Shown here: positions 30,884-40,850 of the stretch, in pieces
Numbering within the stretch: the stretch's first letter is position 1
How the letters are laid out: every line of letters starts with the position of its first letter
From: Pseudomonas sp. FP2196
GTDB taxonomy: Bacteria; Pseudomonadota; Gammaproteobacteria; Pseudomonadales; Pseudomonadaceae
Direction: 5' to 3'
Assembly (NCBI RefSeq): GCF_030687715.1
Contig: NZ_CP117445.1
Location: 2,965,501 to 3,029,500, forward strand
Length of the DNA stretch: 64,000 nt
Notes under the pieces: model-generated
Told to the model about the DNA's origin: nothing
The model's database searches: none
What the model saw: only the letters and a program-made list of their open reading frames with translations
Translations under genes and position numbers: made by a program

Positions 30884-31822
30884 TTGATTGACTTGTCGAG
30901 TACCCCATCCACCCCGACCAACACTAATCCGCTAACGCTTTATCTGGCCCGACTGGCGCCCTCCAGCCAATTGACCATGCGCTACGTATTGCAGGACGCT
31001 GCCGACCGTCTCGGTTTCGAAGAAGTGAATGTCGAGGAAATCCCTTGGCACGCGCTACAACCGGAGGACGTGGTGGCATTGGTCGCCGCATTGCGCGCCG
31101 ACGGTTATGCGCCGAATACCTCCTCGCTGTACGTCAACGCCGTGCGCGGCGTGATGAACGAAGCCTGGCGGATGAGCCTGATCAGCCAGGATCACCTGTT
31201 GAAGATGCGCTCGGTAAAAGGCATCGCCGGTACGCGGCTGTCCCAAGGACGCAATCTCAAGCGCACATTGATTCATGAATTGATGGAAGTCTGCGCCGCC
31301 GACCCGCGTCCGCAAGGGCTTCGCGACGCGGCGGTCATTGCATTGTTGTACGGCACGGGCATGCGCAAATCCGAATCGGTGGATCTGGACCTCAATCAGG
31401 TCGACTTCAGCGAGCGCAGCCTGACGGTCACTGCTAAAGGCAACAAGCAACTGATCAAGTACGCACCGGCCTGGGCGTTTGCCAAGCTCAATGCTTGGCT
31501 TGAGCTACGCCGCTCGCAGCTCAAGGAAGGCGAGAGCGACGACGCGTTTCTGTTCAACCGCATCCGCCGTGGCAGCCATATCACCCGTGAGCGCATCACC
31601 AAACACGCGATCTACTACATCGCCCGCCAGCGGGGCACGCAGGTCGGGGTGAAGATCATGCCCCACGATTTCCGCCGCTCGTTCATCACACGGGTGATAG
31701 AGGAGCATGACCTGTCAATCGCGCAGAAGCTCGCGCACCACAGCAATATCCAGACGACCGCCAACTACGATGTGCGTGATGACAACGAGCGGCGGCGGGC
31801 GGTGGATCGCTTCGACTTGTAA
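30884..31822 (+). CDS. Tyrosine recombinase / site-specific integrase (XerC-like)
   Basis: The 312-residue protein has a SAM-like N-terminal core-binding domain and a catalytic domain. The expected residues are visible: Arg in YGTGMRKSE, Lys in VTAKGNKQ, HDFRRS (H-x-x-R), HHSNIQTT and the nucleophile in TTANYD. The start is a TTG at 30884, nine bases after AAGG. No other phage or island gene is beside it; it is divergent from arnB and converges on pqiC with six bases between. It may be a resident chromosomal recombinase rather than a phage integrase. Its target site is unknown. Confidence 0.87.
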   Translation: MIDLSSTPSTPTNTNPLTLYLARLAPSSQLTMRYVLQDAADRLGFEEVNVEEIPWHALQPEDVVALVAALRADGYAPNTSSLYVNAVRGVMNEAWRMSLISQDHLLKMRSVKGIAGTRLSQGRNLKRTLIHELMEVCAADPRPQGLRDAAVIALLYGTGMRKSESVDLDLNQVDFSERSLTVTAKGNKQLIKYAPAWAFAKLNAWLELRRSQLKEGESDDAFLFNRIRRGSHITRERITKHAIYYIARQRGTQVGVKIMPHDFRRSFITRVIEEHDLSIAQKLAHHSNIQTTANYDVRDDNERRRAVDRFDL

Positions 31823-31828
31823 GCCGGG

Positions 31829-32383
31829 TCAGGACGGGGAAGGGCAGGTGCGCGCGTTGCCTGCTGCCGCCCGACTGATCTGCTCAGCCAGACGTTTGAC
31901 GTTGTTCTGTTGTGCGCTCACCAGGTCATCGATGCTCGGGCCCGAAGGGGTCCGCAGGGTCGAACGGCAGGTCAGCAGGCCAATGTCAGTGGCGCCGACA
32001 GGGCGCAGGCGCCATTTGGCGTCGATCAAACCGTATTGGCCGGGAATCGAATCGAAGCGTTGCACTTCGATACGCACCGAGACGTTGCCCTGGCCGCTGC
32101 TATTGCTTAATTGATCGCTCAGCGCACCGCGCAACTCATCGGCCAACGTCGCGCCCCACCAGTCGGTATCCAGAATGGCGAGGCCGCTGTTGCCTTGGCG
32201 GATGACGATTTGCGCCCGGTCGACCTGCGGCGGCACGCTGATGCCTTCAATCGGAATTTGTCCGCCAACGCGGGTATTGGCCAATTGCATCGGCATCAGG
32301 GTGTGAAAGCTGATCGGGTCGCTGCGGCAGGCGCCGAGTAGCATAAACGCAGCGAGCACGGTGATCTTCAGCGGTACAGCCAT
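31829..32383 (-). CDS. pqiC: PqiC-like outer-membrane lipoprotein (ABC-type transport auxiliary)
   Basis: The 184-residue lipoprotein has the lipobox LLGAC near residue 19 and the PqiC/YmbA (DUF330) pattern: an early YHTL-like SFHTLMP, VPPQVDRAQIVIR, then WGATLADELRGALSDQL. PqiC sits at the outer membrane and meets the PqiB needle in lipid transport. It lies 16 bases downstream of pqiB on the same strand and converges with the recombinase gene. Confidence 0.88.
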   Translation of the reverse strand: MAVPLKITVLAAFMLLGACRSDPISFHTLMPMQLANTRVGGQIPIEGISVPPQVDRAQIVIRQGNSGLAILDTDWWGATLADELRGALSDQLSNSSGQGNVSVRIEVQRFDSIPGQYGLIDAKWRLRPVGATDIGLLTCRSTLRTPSGPSIDDLVSAQQNNVKRLAEQISRAAAGNARTCPSPS

Positions 32384-32399
32384 GGGTAAGCTCCTGTGC

Positions 32400-34055
32400 T
32401 CAATTGCGTGGCGGTCCTTTCAGATCGATGGGCGCGGCGTTGTCGGGGCGGCCACGTATCAGTGATTCCGGATGGCGGCCCAGATAATCCGACAGTTCAC
32501 GCAGTGAGCGCGACATGCGCCCGAGTTCGTCGAGGGTTTCGGTGAGTTTCTCGCGTTGCGGCGAATCCTCGGCCAGGGTCGAGCTGGCGGACTGCAAGGT
32601 CTTGCTGACATCGGCGAGAGTGCTCTGCACACCCGGCAAGGTCTTGGCGTTGAACTGGGCGAGGCCTTTGCGCAGTTCGACCAGATTGCTGTCGAGGTTG
32701 TTCGCGATGCGGTCCACCGGCAACTTGTTGAGCTTGTCGACCACGGCTTCGAGTTTTTCCTGCAACTGTTCGAGGCTGCCGGGCACGGTCGGAATCACCA
32801 CCGGGCGGGCCATTGGGTCGAACGCGACTTTTTCGGCTTTCGGGAAGAAATCCAGTGCCACGTACAACTGGCCTGTCAGCAAGTTGCCACTGCGGGCCTG
32901 AGCGCGCAGGCCATTGTCGATAAAGGTGCCCATCAAGCGAATGCCGGCGGCTTCGTCGTTGGGGTCGTGTTTGAACGCGGTGAGCATTTTTCCGTAGGCC
33001 ATACCGAGGCGCTGCGGGTAAATGACGATGCCGACGTTCAGCGGGAAGCTGCGTTTTTTCGCATCGAAGTCCAGATTGATCGCCACCACCCGACCGATTT
33101 CCATGCCGAGGAATTCCACCGGTGCGCCGACCTTGAGCCCGCGCAGGGACTGGTCGAAGCGCAAACTCAAGTACTGCGACTTGCCGTTGGGTGGGGCGAG
33201 GGCGGTTTGCTGGTCTTCAAACAGTTCGAAGTCTTTGTCATCGGCGGCGGCCACGTCGTTGGGGCTGTAATCCGGCGCACGGAAGGCAATGCCGCCGACC
33301 AGCATCGACGACAACGATTCGGTTTTGACCTGGAATCCGTTGGCGCCGACGCTGACGTCGATGCCACTGGCGTTCCAGAACCGGGTGTTTTCGGTGACAA
33401 AGGCATCGTTGGGCGCATGAATGAACACTTCGATGTTCACGCCTTTACCGTCAGGCGCCAGCTCGTAAGTGACGACCTGGCCCACCGGAATCTTGCGGTA
33501 GTAGACCGGCGAACCGATGTCCAGTGAACCGAGATCCTGGGTGTGCAGCATGAAGCGCTTGCCCGGTTCGCCGTAGGTGATTGGCGGCGGGTTTTCCAGG
33601 CCTTTGAAATGTTTGGCTCGATTGTTGGCCTGACCGATATCGGCGCCGATGTAGTCGCCGGAGAGCAGGGTATCGATGCCTGACACACCGCCAGCGCCAA
33701 TGCGCGGTCGGACTACCCAGAACTGCGAGTCTTCGCGGGTAAAACTTTCGGCCTGTTTGGCCAGTTTGATGGTGGCGTTGACGCTCTTCTGGTCATTGCT
33801 CAACTCGACTTCGGTCACCTGACCGATCACCACATTGCGGTACTTGACCTCGGTCTTGTTGGCGACCAGACCGCTGCCCGTCTTGAAGTTGACGACGATG
33901 GCCGGCCCTTCCTGCATCACGTTGTGCACCACCAGCGATATACCTACCAGTACGGCAACGATCGGCACGATCCACACCAGCGATACGCTGAAACGGCGGG
34001 TTTTGATCGGGGCCTGGCCAGGTGCTCGTGGCTCGTCGGTGGCTGACGACTTCAT
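32400..34055 (-). CDS. pqiB: PqiB, MCE-domain lipid transport protein
   Basis: The 551-residue protein has one N-terminal transmembrane helix (SLVWIVPIVAVLVGISLVV) and three MCE domains in series. These start near PAIVVNFKTGSGL, YGEPGKRFMLHTQDLGSL and KSQYLSLRFDQSLRGL. A helical C-terminal region (about 430-530) would form the tube across the periplasm. The ATG at 34055 follows GAGGAGG; the longer frame is not needed. No pqiA lies next to it, although pqiA-pqiB-pqiC is the familiar order. Its membrane partner may be encoded elsewhere. Confidence 0.92.
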   Translation of the reverse strand: MKSSATDEPRAPGQAPIKTRRFSVSLVWIVPIVAVLVGISLVVHNVMQEGPAIVVNFKTGSGLVANKTEVKYRNVVIGQVTEVELSNDQKSVNATIKLAKQAESFTREDSQFWVVRPRIGAGGVSGIDTLLSGDYIGADIGQANNRAKHFKGLENPPPITYGEPGKRFMLHTQDLGSLDIGSPVYYRKIPVGQVVTYELAPDGKGVNIEVFIHAPNDAFVTENTRFWNASGIDVSVGANGFQVKTESLSSMLVGGIAFRAPDYSPNDVAAADDKDFELFEDQQTALAPPNGKSQYLSLRFDQSLRGLKVGAPVEFLGMEIGRVVAINLDFDAKKRSFPLNVGIVIYPQRLGMAYGKMLTAFKHDPNDEAAGIRLMGTFIDNGLRAQARSGNLLTGQLYVALDFFPKAEKVAFDPMARPVVIPTVPGSLEQLQEKLEAVVDKLNKLPVDRIANNLDSNLVELRKGLAQFNAKTLPGVQSTLADVSKTLQSASSTLAEDSPQREKLTETLDELGRMSRSLRELSDYLGRHPESLIRGRPDNAAPIDLKGPPRN

Positions 34056-34164
34056 CCGTGTCCTCCTCAAATAATTGGGCACTGAGCGTCAGGAACGCCA
34101 AAGCACCTCATCAATATAGAAGTGCTTGGCGATAGAGCAAATTCTCGGAGGATGTGAGTTTTTC

Positions 34165-34260
34165 CCGTAGGAGCTGTCGAGTGAAACGAGGCTGCGATCT
34201 TTTGATCTTGTCTGTTAAAACAACAATCAAAAGATCGCAGCCTGCGGCTGCTCCGACAGG
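34165..34260. repeat. REP-type inverted repeat
   Basis: Facing GTAGGAGCTGTCG and CAAAAGATCGCAGCC arms lie between the pqiB promoter region and the end of the polyamine oxidase gene. The left arm has the GTGAAACGAGG variant and so matches the right only in its core. Confidence 0.83.
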
Positions 34261-34269
34261 AGGGCAGTG

Positions 34270-36800
<2,531 letters not shown>

Positions 36801-36814
36801 ATTTGTGGTGTTAG

Positions 36815-38173
36815 TCAGACGCTCAGCATCAGGAATTCACGCTCCCACGAGCTGATCACGCGCTTGAAGTTTTCATGCTCGGCGCGTTTCACCGCGACGT
36901 AGCCGCGCACGAATTTTTCACCCAGGTATTGCGCAACGGTCTCGCACTCTTCCATCTGCGTCAGGGCCTCTTCGATGGTGATCGGCAGGCGCAGGTTGCG
37001 GCGTTCGTAGGCACGGCCTTGTACTGCAGCGCTCGGCTCGATGCCCTCGACCATGCCGATGTAACCGCACAGCAGGCTCGCGGCAATCGCCAGGTACGGG
37101 TTGGCATCGGCGCCCGGCAGGCGGTTTTCAACGCGCATGGCTTCAGGACTTGAGGTCGGCACACGCAAACCAACGGTGCGGTTTTCTTCGCCCCATTCGA
37201 CGTTGACCGGCGCTGAGGTGTCCGGCAGGAAGCGGCGGAATGAGTTAACGTTCGGCGCGAACATCGGCAGCACTTTCGGGATGTACTTCTGTAAACCACC
37301 GATGTAGTGCAGGAACAACTCGCTCATCTGCCCGTCGGCGTTGGCGAAGATCGGACTGCCCGTGGCGATGTCCACCACACTCTGGTGGATGTGCATGGCG
37401 CTGCCCGGCTCGTCGCCAATCGGCTTGGCCATGAATGTCGCCGCGACGTTGTGCTTGAGCGCAGCCTCACGCATGGTCCGTTTGAACACGGTGATCTGGT
37501 CAGCCAGATCCAATGCATCGCCGTGACGGAAGTTGATTTCCATCTGCGCCGGGCCGTCTTCGTGGATCAGCGTGTCGAGGTCCAGACCTTGCAACTCGCA
37601 CCAGTCGTAGACGTCTTCGAACAGCGGGTCGAACTCGTTGGCAGCATCGATGGAAAACGACTGTCGGCCACTTTCGGCGCGGCCCGAACGGCCCAGCGGC
37701 GCCTTGAGCGGCAAGTCCGGGTCTTCGCAGCGTTGGGTCAGGTAGAACTCCATTTCTGGCGCGACAATCGGCTTCCAGCCTTTGTCGGTGTACAGCTGCA
37801 AGACTTTCTTTAGCACGTTGCGCGGCGACAGTTCGATGGGATTGCCGAACTTGTCGAAGGTGTCGTGGATGACAATGGCGGTCGGCTCGATGGCCCATGG
37901 AATGACGTAGACCGCGTCGGCTACAGGCTTGCAGACCATGTCAATGTCGGCCGGGTCGAGCAGGTCGTAGTAGATGTCGTCGTCGACAAAATCCCCGGTT
38001 ACCGTTTGCAGCAGCACACTTTCCGGCAGGCGCATGCCTCGCTCATGCAGGAACTTGTTGGTCGGTGCGATCTTGCCGCGGGCGATGCCGGTCAGGTCGC
38101 TGACCACACATTCAACTTCGGTAATCTTGTGATCTTTCAGCCACGTGAACAGCTGATCGAAAGGGGCATTCAT
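36815..38173 (-). CDS. puuA: Glutamate--putrescine ligase (glutamine synthetase family)
   Basis: The 452-residue enzyme has the glutamine synthetase beta-grasp and catalytic domains: APEMEFYL, GPAQMEINFRHGDALDLAD, GSAMHIHQSV and NRTVGLRVP. Its length and N-terminus (ITEVECVVSDLTGIARGK) fit the PuuA/SpuI group that glutamylates putrescine rather than GlnA. It would start the gamma-glutamyl polyamine pathway whose next enzyme is puuB nearby. The start at 38173 is taken; the frame is open to 38281. It is divergent from an AraC-type regulator. Confidence 0.9.
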   Translation of the reverse strand: MNAPFDQLFTWLKDHKITEVECVVSDLTGIARGKIAPTNKFLHERGMRLPESVLLQTVTGDFVDDDIYYDLLDPADIDMVCKPVADAVYVIPWAIEPTAIVIHDTFDKFGNPIELSPRNVLKKVLQLYTDKGWKPIVAPEMEFYLTQRCEDPDLPLKAPLGRSGRAESGRQSFSIDAANEFDPLFEDVYDWCELQGLDLDTLIHEDGPAQMEINFRHGDALDLADQITVFKRTMREAALKHNVAATFMAKPIGDEPGSAMHIHQSVVDIATGSPIFANADGQMSELFLHYIGGLQKYIPKVLPMFAPNVNSFRRFLPDTSAPVNVEWGEENRTVGLRVPTSSPEAMRVENRLPGADANPYLAIAASLLCGYIGMVEGIEPSAAVQGRAYERRNLRLPITIEEALTQMEECETVAQYLGEKFVRGYVAVKRAEHENFKRVISSWEREFLMLSV

Positions 38174-38305
38174 AAAGACCTCGTTATTGGTTTTATAGAC
38201 GCCGGGGAGGGCGGGTTTCATCTTCCGCCCCTTCCCCTGTGGCGCGTTGACGACTATCTTGGGCGAGCCTTGCAGTTCCATCTATCCACTTTAAGCAGCA
38301 CCCAA

Positions 38306-38324
38306 GCGCACCAAAAGAGTGCGC
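38306..38324. promoter_or_regulatory. Inverted repeat next to the AraC ribosome-binding site
   Basis: GCGCAC and GTGCGC flank CAAAAGA, directly before the AAGG at 38325 of the AraC gene, in the gap shared with the divergent puuA. It could be an operator for either gene or a small leader hairpin. Confidence 0.4.
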
Positions 38325-38335
38325 AAGGTCACCCC

Positions 38336-39244
38336 ATGACAACGTGCAATCCGCTACAGGTTCAGGCTTTCAACACCGCTGATGTCTCCGAGCAAATCCG
38401 CGCCACGCCGGGTTGGGTCCAGCATTACCAGCAGATGTCGCCGGGGCATTTCGCCGGGCAGATCCGTTATCTGGATTTGCAGGGTGTCGAGGTTTACGAA
38501 GAGCAGATGAACACCCGGGTCGAGCAGAATTTCAGCGCGCCATCGGGTGCCCTGGCGTTCTGTTTTGATCGCAGCGACAACGCGCTGTACCTGCTCAATG
38601 AAGACAGCCGCAACATCTGGATCACCCCGGAGAACTATCAGGAAATTGCCGTAGTATTCGGCCCGGATTTTGTTCGCCAGCACGGCCTGGATGTGACGAA
38701 ACTCGAAGGTTTGTTCATGGCGCCGCTCAATGGTGGGCAGAATGCGCTGTTCAGTCGCTGGTTAAGCTCAACTCTCACGAAGTTGACGCAAGCTATTGAT
38801 TTACCTAGTAAAGAATCGCTAGCCCAGCAATTACTTGAAGATTGTTTGTTCATCCTCGATAACGCGCGTGTCGATCTTGACCGTGGCGGTTTGCAGCGGC
38901 GTACCGAAGAGCGAATGATCATGAAGCGGGTAGGTGAGTGGGCTGCCGACTCGCCGGAAGAGACGCTGAATTTGCTGGAGCTTTCGCACATCGCCGGGGT
39001 GCCATTGCGGCAACTGCAACAGGCGTTCAAGGCCTATACCGGGATGACGCCAAGCCACTGGTTGCGCCTGCGCCGTTTGAACAGCGCACACCGTGAATTG
39101 CTTAAACGCAGGCCGGCGGAAACCACGGTTGCTGAAGTGGCCATGCACTGGTCGTTCTGGCATCTGGGGCGGTTTTCCAGCAGTTATCAGGCACTGTTCA
39201 AAGAGCTGCCGAGCGAGACCCTCAAGCGCTCGCGAACAGCGTAG
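38336..39244 (+). CDS. AraC family transcriptional regulator
   Basis: The 302-residue protein has an N-terminal sensing domain (HFAGQIRYLDLQGVEVYEEQMN...) similar in layout to EutR-type AraC regulators, and a C-terminal double helix-turn-helix (about 200-300). The latter includes LSHIAGVPLRQLQQAFKAYTGMTPSHWLRLRRL and VAEVAMHWSFWHLGRFSSSYQALFKELPSETL. It is divergent from puuA, 162 bases away, so a role in amine or polyamine utilisation is plausible. The inducer is not readable. Confidence 0.88.
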   Translation: MTTCNPLQVQAFNTADVSEQIRATPGWVQHYQQMSPGHFAGQIRYLDLQGVEVYEEQMNTRVEQNFSAPSGALAFCFDRSDNALYLLNEDSRNIWITPENYQEIAVVFGPDFVRQHGLDVTKLEGLFMAPLNGGQNALFSRWLSSTLTKLTQAIDLPSKESLAQQLLEDCLFILDNARVDLDRGGLQRRTEERMIMKRVGEWAADSPEETLNLLELSHIAGVPLRQLQQAFKAYTGMTPSHWLRLRRLNSAHRELLKRRPAETTVAEVAMHWSFWHLGRFSSSYQALFKELPSETLKRSRTA

Positions 39245-39270
39245 CGAAGAAAAAGCCCTTTGTGTCCCAC

Positions 39271-39312
39271 GCGAAGTTAAATAGAATCAGTCTCATTTGA
39301 ATCTAACTTCGC
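39271..39312. promoter_or_regulatory. Fur box inside a 9-bp inverted repeat, before fecI
   Basis: On the complement 39279-39297 reads AATGAGACTGATTCTATTT. It matches 16 of 19 bases of AATGAGAATGATTCTCATT, a strong Fur-type site of the kind found at iron-starvation sigma genes. It is framed by perfect 9-base arms GCGAAGTTA (39271-39279) and TAACTTCGC (39304-39312). It lies 15-48 bases before the sigma factor ATG. Confidence 0.78.
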
Positions 39313-39326
39313 GCAGGGTCTCCTGG

Positions 39327-39836
39327 ATGATTGAAGCAGCGCCGGCCTCGGAGCAGAACCTGCACGACTTGTACCGCGAGCATCGCGGCTGGCTGGAAAC
39401 CTGGCTGCGGCGGCGCATGGGCAATGCCTGGGATGCGGCGGATCTGAGCCAGGACACCTTTATGCGCGTGCTGTGCAGCGCTCAACCCATTGCCGATATG
39501 CGCGAGCCGCGGGCTTATTTGCTGACCGTGGGCAAACGCTTGCTGAGCAATTTCTATACGCGCCGCAGCCTGGAAAAAGCCTATCTGCAAGCCTTGGCGC
39601 AATTGCCCGAGGAGAGCGTGCCGTCGCCAGAGCAGCGCTGGTTGTTGCTGGAAACCCTGCAAGCGCTGGATGAATTGCTCGATGGGTTGCCCCGAGCAGT
39701 GCGCCGGGCGTTTTTGTGGAGTCAGCTCGAAGGCCTCGGCTACCGCGAGATCGCTGAGCGTTTGCAGGTGTCTGAGCGAACAATAAAGCGTTATATGGCG
39801 CAGGCTTACGAGCATTGTTTGATGTTGGATCTATGA
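39327..39836 (+). CDS. FecI-like ECF sigma factor
   Basis: The 169-residue protein has sigma region 2 (LRRRMGNAWDAADLSQDTFMRVL, about 25-47) and region 4 (ALDELLDGLPRAVRRAFLWSQLEGLGYREIAERLQVSERTIKRYM). This is the compact form of iron-starvation sigma factors. The ATG at 39327 (MIEAAPAS) is used. A Fur site lies upstream and fecR overlaps the stop codon, so the three genes form a standard sigma/anti-sigma/receptor unit for a siderophore. The siderophore is unknown. Confidence 0.93.
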   Translation: MIEAAPASEQNLHDLYREHRGWLETWLRRRMGNAWDAADLSQDTFMRVLCSAQPIADMREPRAYLLTVGKRLLSNFYTRRSLEKAYLQALAQLPEESVPSPEQRWLLLETLQALDELLDGLPRAVRRAFLWSQLEGLGYREIAERLQVSERTIKRYMAQAYEHCLMLDL

Positions 39837-40783
39837 TCCGCGTTGCGCCCGATACAGAAGCGCGCGAAGTCGCACGCGCCGCCGCGCAATGGCTGGCGCT
39901 GCTTGAATCTGGCGAAGCGACGAATGACGATCACGCGCGCCTGCAAAACTGGCGCAGCAGCGATAGCCGCCATGAAAACGCTTGGCAGAAGATCCAGTTG
40001 TTGCGCCAACGGTTCAACAATCTACCGTCGGCATTGGCCATGGCCACGCTGGATCGCCCGGATCAGGCGCGCCGGGCAGCGCTGAAGCGCGCGCTCGGTC
40101 TGGCAGCGTTGGTGCCGGCAGCCTGGCTGATCAGTCGACAATTGCCGCTGGACGTCTGGCGCGCCGATCTGCACACCAGTACCGGTGAACATAAACGTTT
40201 GCCTCTGGCGGATGGCAGTGCTCTGCAACTGAACACCAACAGTGCGGTCAACGTGGATCTTGCTGACCGTCAGTTGAAGCTGGTGCGCGGCGAAATGGCG
40301 CTCAACGTTCCCGGCAGCTCAGCATTGGTGATTGAAGCCCAGTACGGTCGGATCAACGTCAGCCGCAGTGAGGTCTGTGTGCGACTCAACGAGCGTGATT
40401 GCACAGTCTCTGTCGTCAGCGGCTCGGTGCAGTTGCAGCCACTGCACGGGCCGGCGCTGATCTTGAATCAGGGCCAACAAGTCAGTCTGCAAGCGTCTGG
40501 CGCCGGGCCTGTTACAGCATTCGACGTCTTGATGCCGGGCTGGCGCGAGGGTGTATTGATGGCGCAGAACCAACCGCTGGGGGACTTTCTGCGCGAGTTG
40601 AGCCGTTATCGTTCAGGTCTGCTGCGCTGGGATCCTGCGCTTGAGGCGCTGCGCGTCACGGGTAGTTTCCGTCTCGACAATACCGACCAGGTGCTTTCAC
40701 TGCTGGCGGCGAGCCTGCCGATCGAAGTGCAGACACGCACCCGTTTCTGGGTTTCTCTCATGCCTCAGAAAAAAATTGGCTGA
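39833..40783 (+). CDS. FecR-like anti-sigma / sigma regulator
   Basis: The 316-residue inner-membrane protein has the DUF4880 N-terminal segment (AREVARAAAQWLALLESGEAT...HARLQNWRSS). A helix LGLAALVPAAWLISRQL follows, then a periplasmic FecR domain (HTSTGEHKRLPLADGSALQLNTNSAV) and a C-terminal STN-contacting part. The ATG overlaps the sigma factor stop. It would relay ferric-siderophore occupancy of the TonB receptor to the sigma factor. Confidence 0.93.
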   Translation: MIRVAPDTEAREVARAAAQWLALLESGEATNDDHARLQNWRSSDSRHENAWQKIQLLRQRFNNLPSALAMATLDRPDQARRAALKRALGLAALVPAAWLISRQLPLDVWRADLHTSTGEHKRLPLADGSALQLNTNSAVNVDLADRQLKLVRGEMALNVPGSSALVIEAQYGRINVSRSEVCVRLNERDCTVSVVSGSVQLQPLHGPALILNQGQQVSLQASGAGPVTAFDVLMPGWREGVLMAQNQPLGDFLRELSRYRSGLLRWDPALEALRVTGSFRLDNTDQVLSLLAASLPIEVQTRTRFWVSLMPQKKIG

Positions 40784-40850
40784 AGCCTGTCCCTTTTTTT
40801 CGCCTCGCTGGTCATTCCGGGCAAGTGAACAAAATCGAGAGCTTTTTCCA

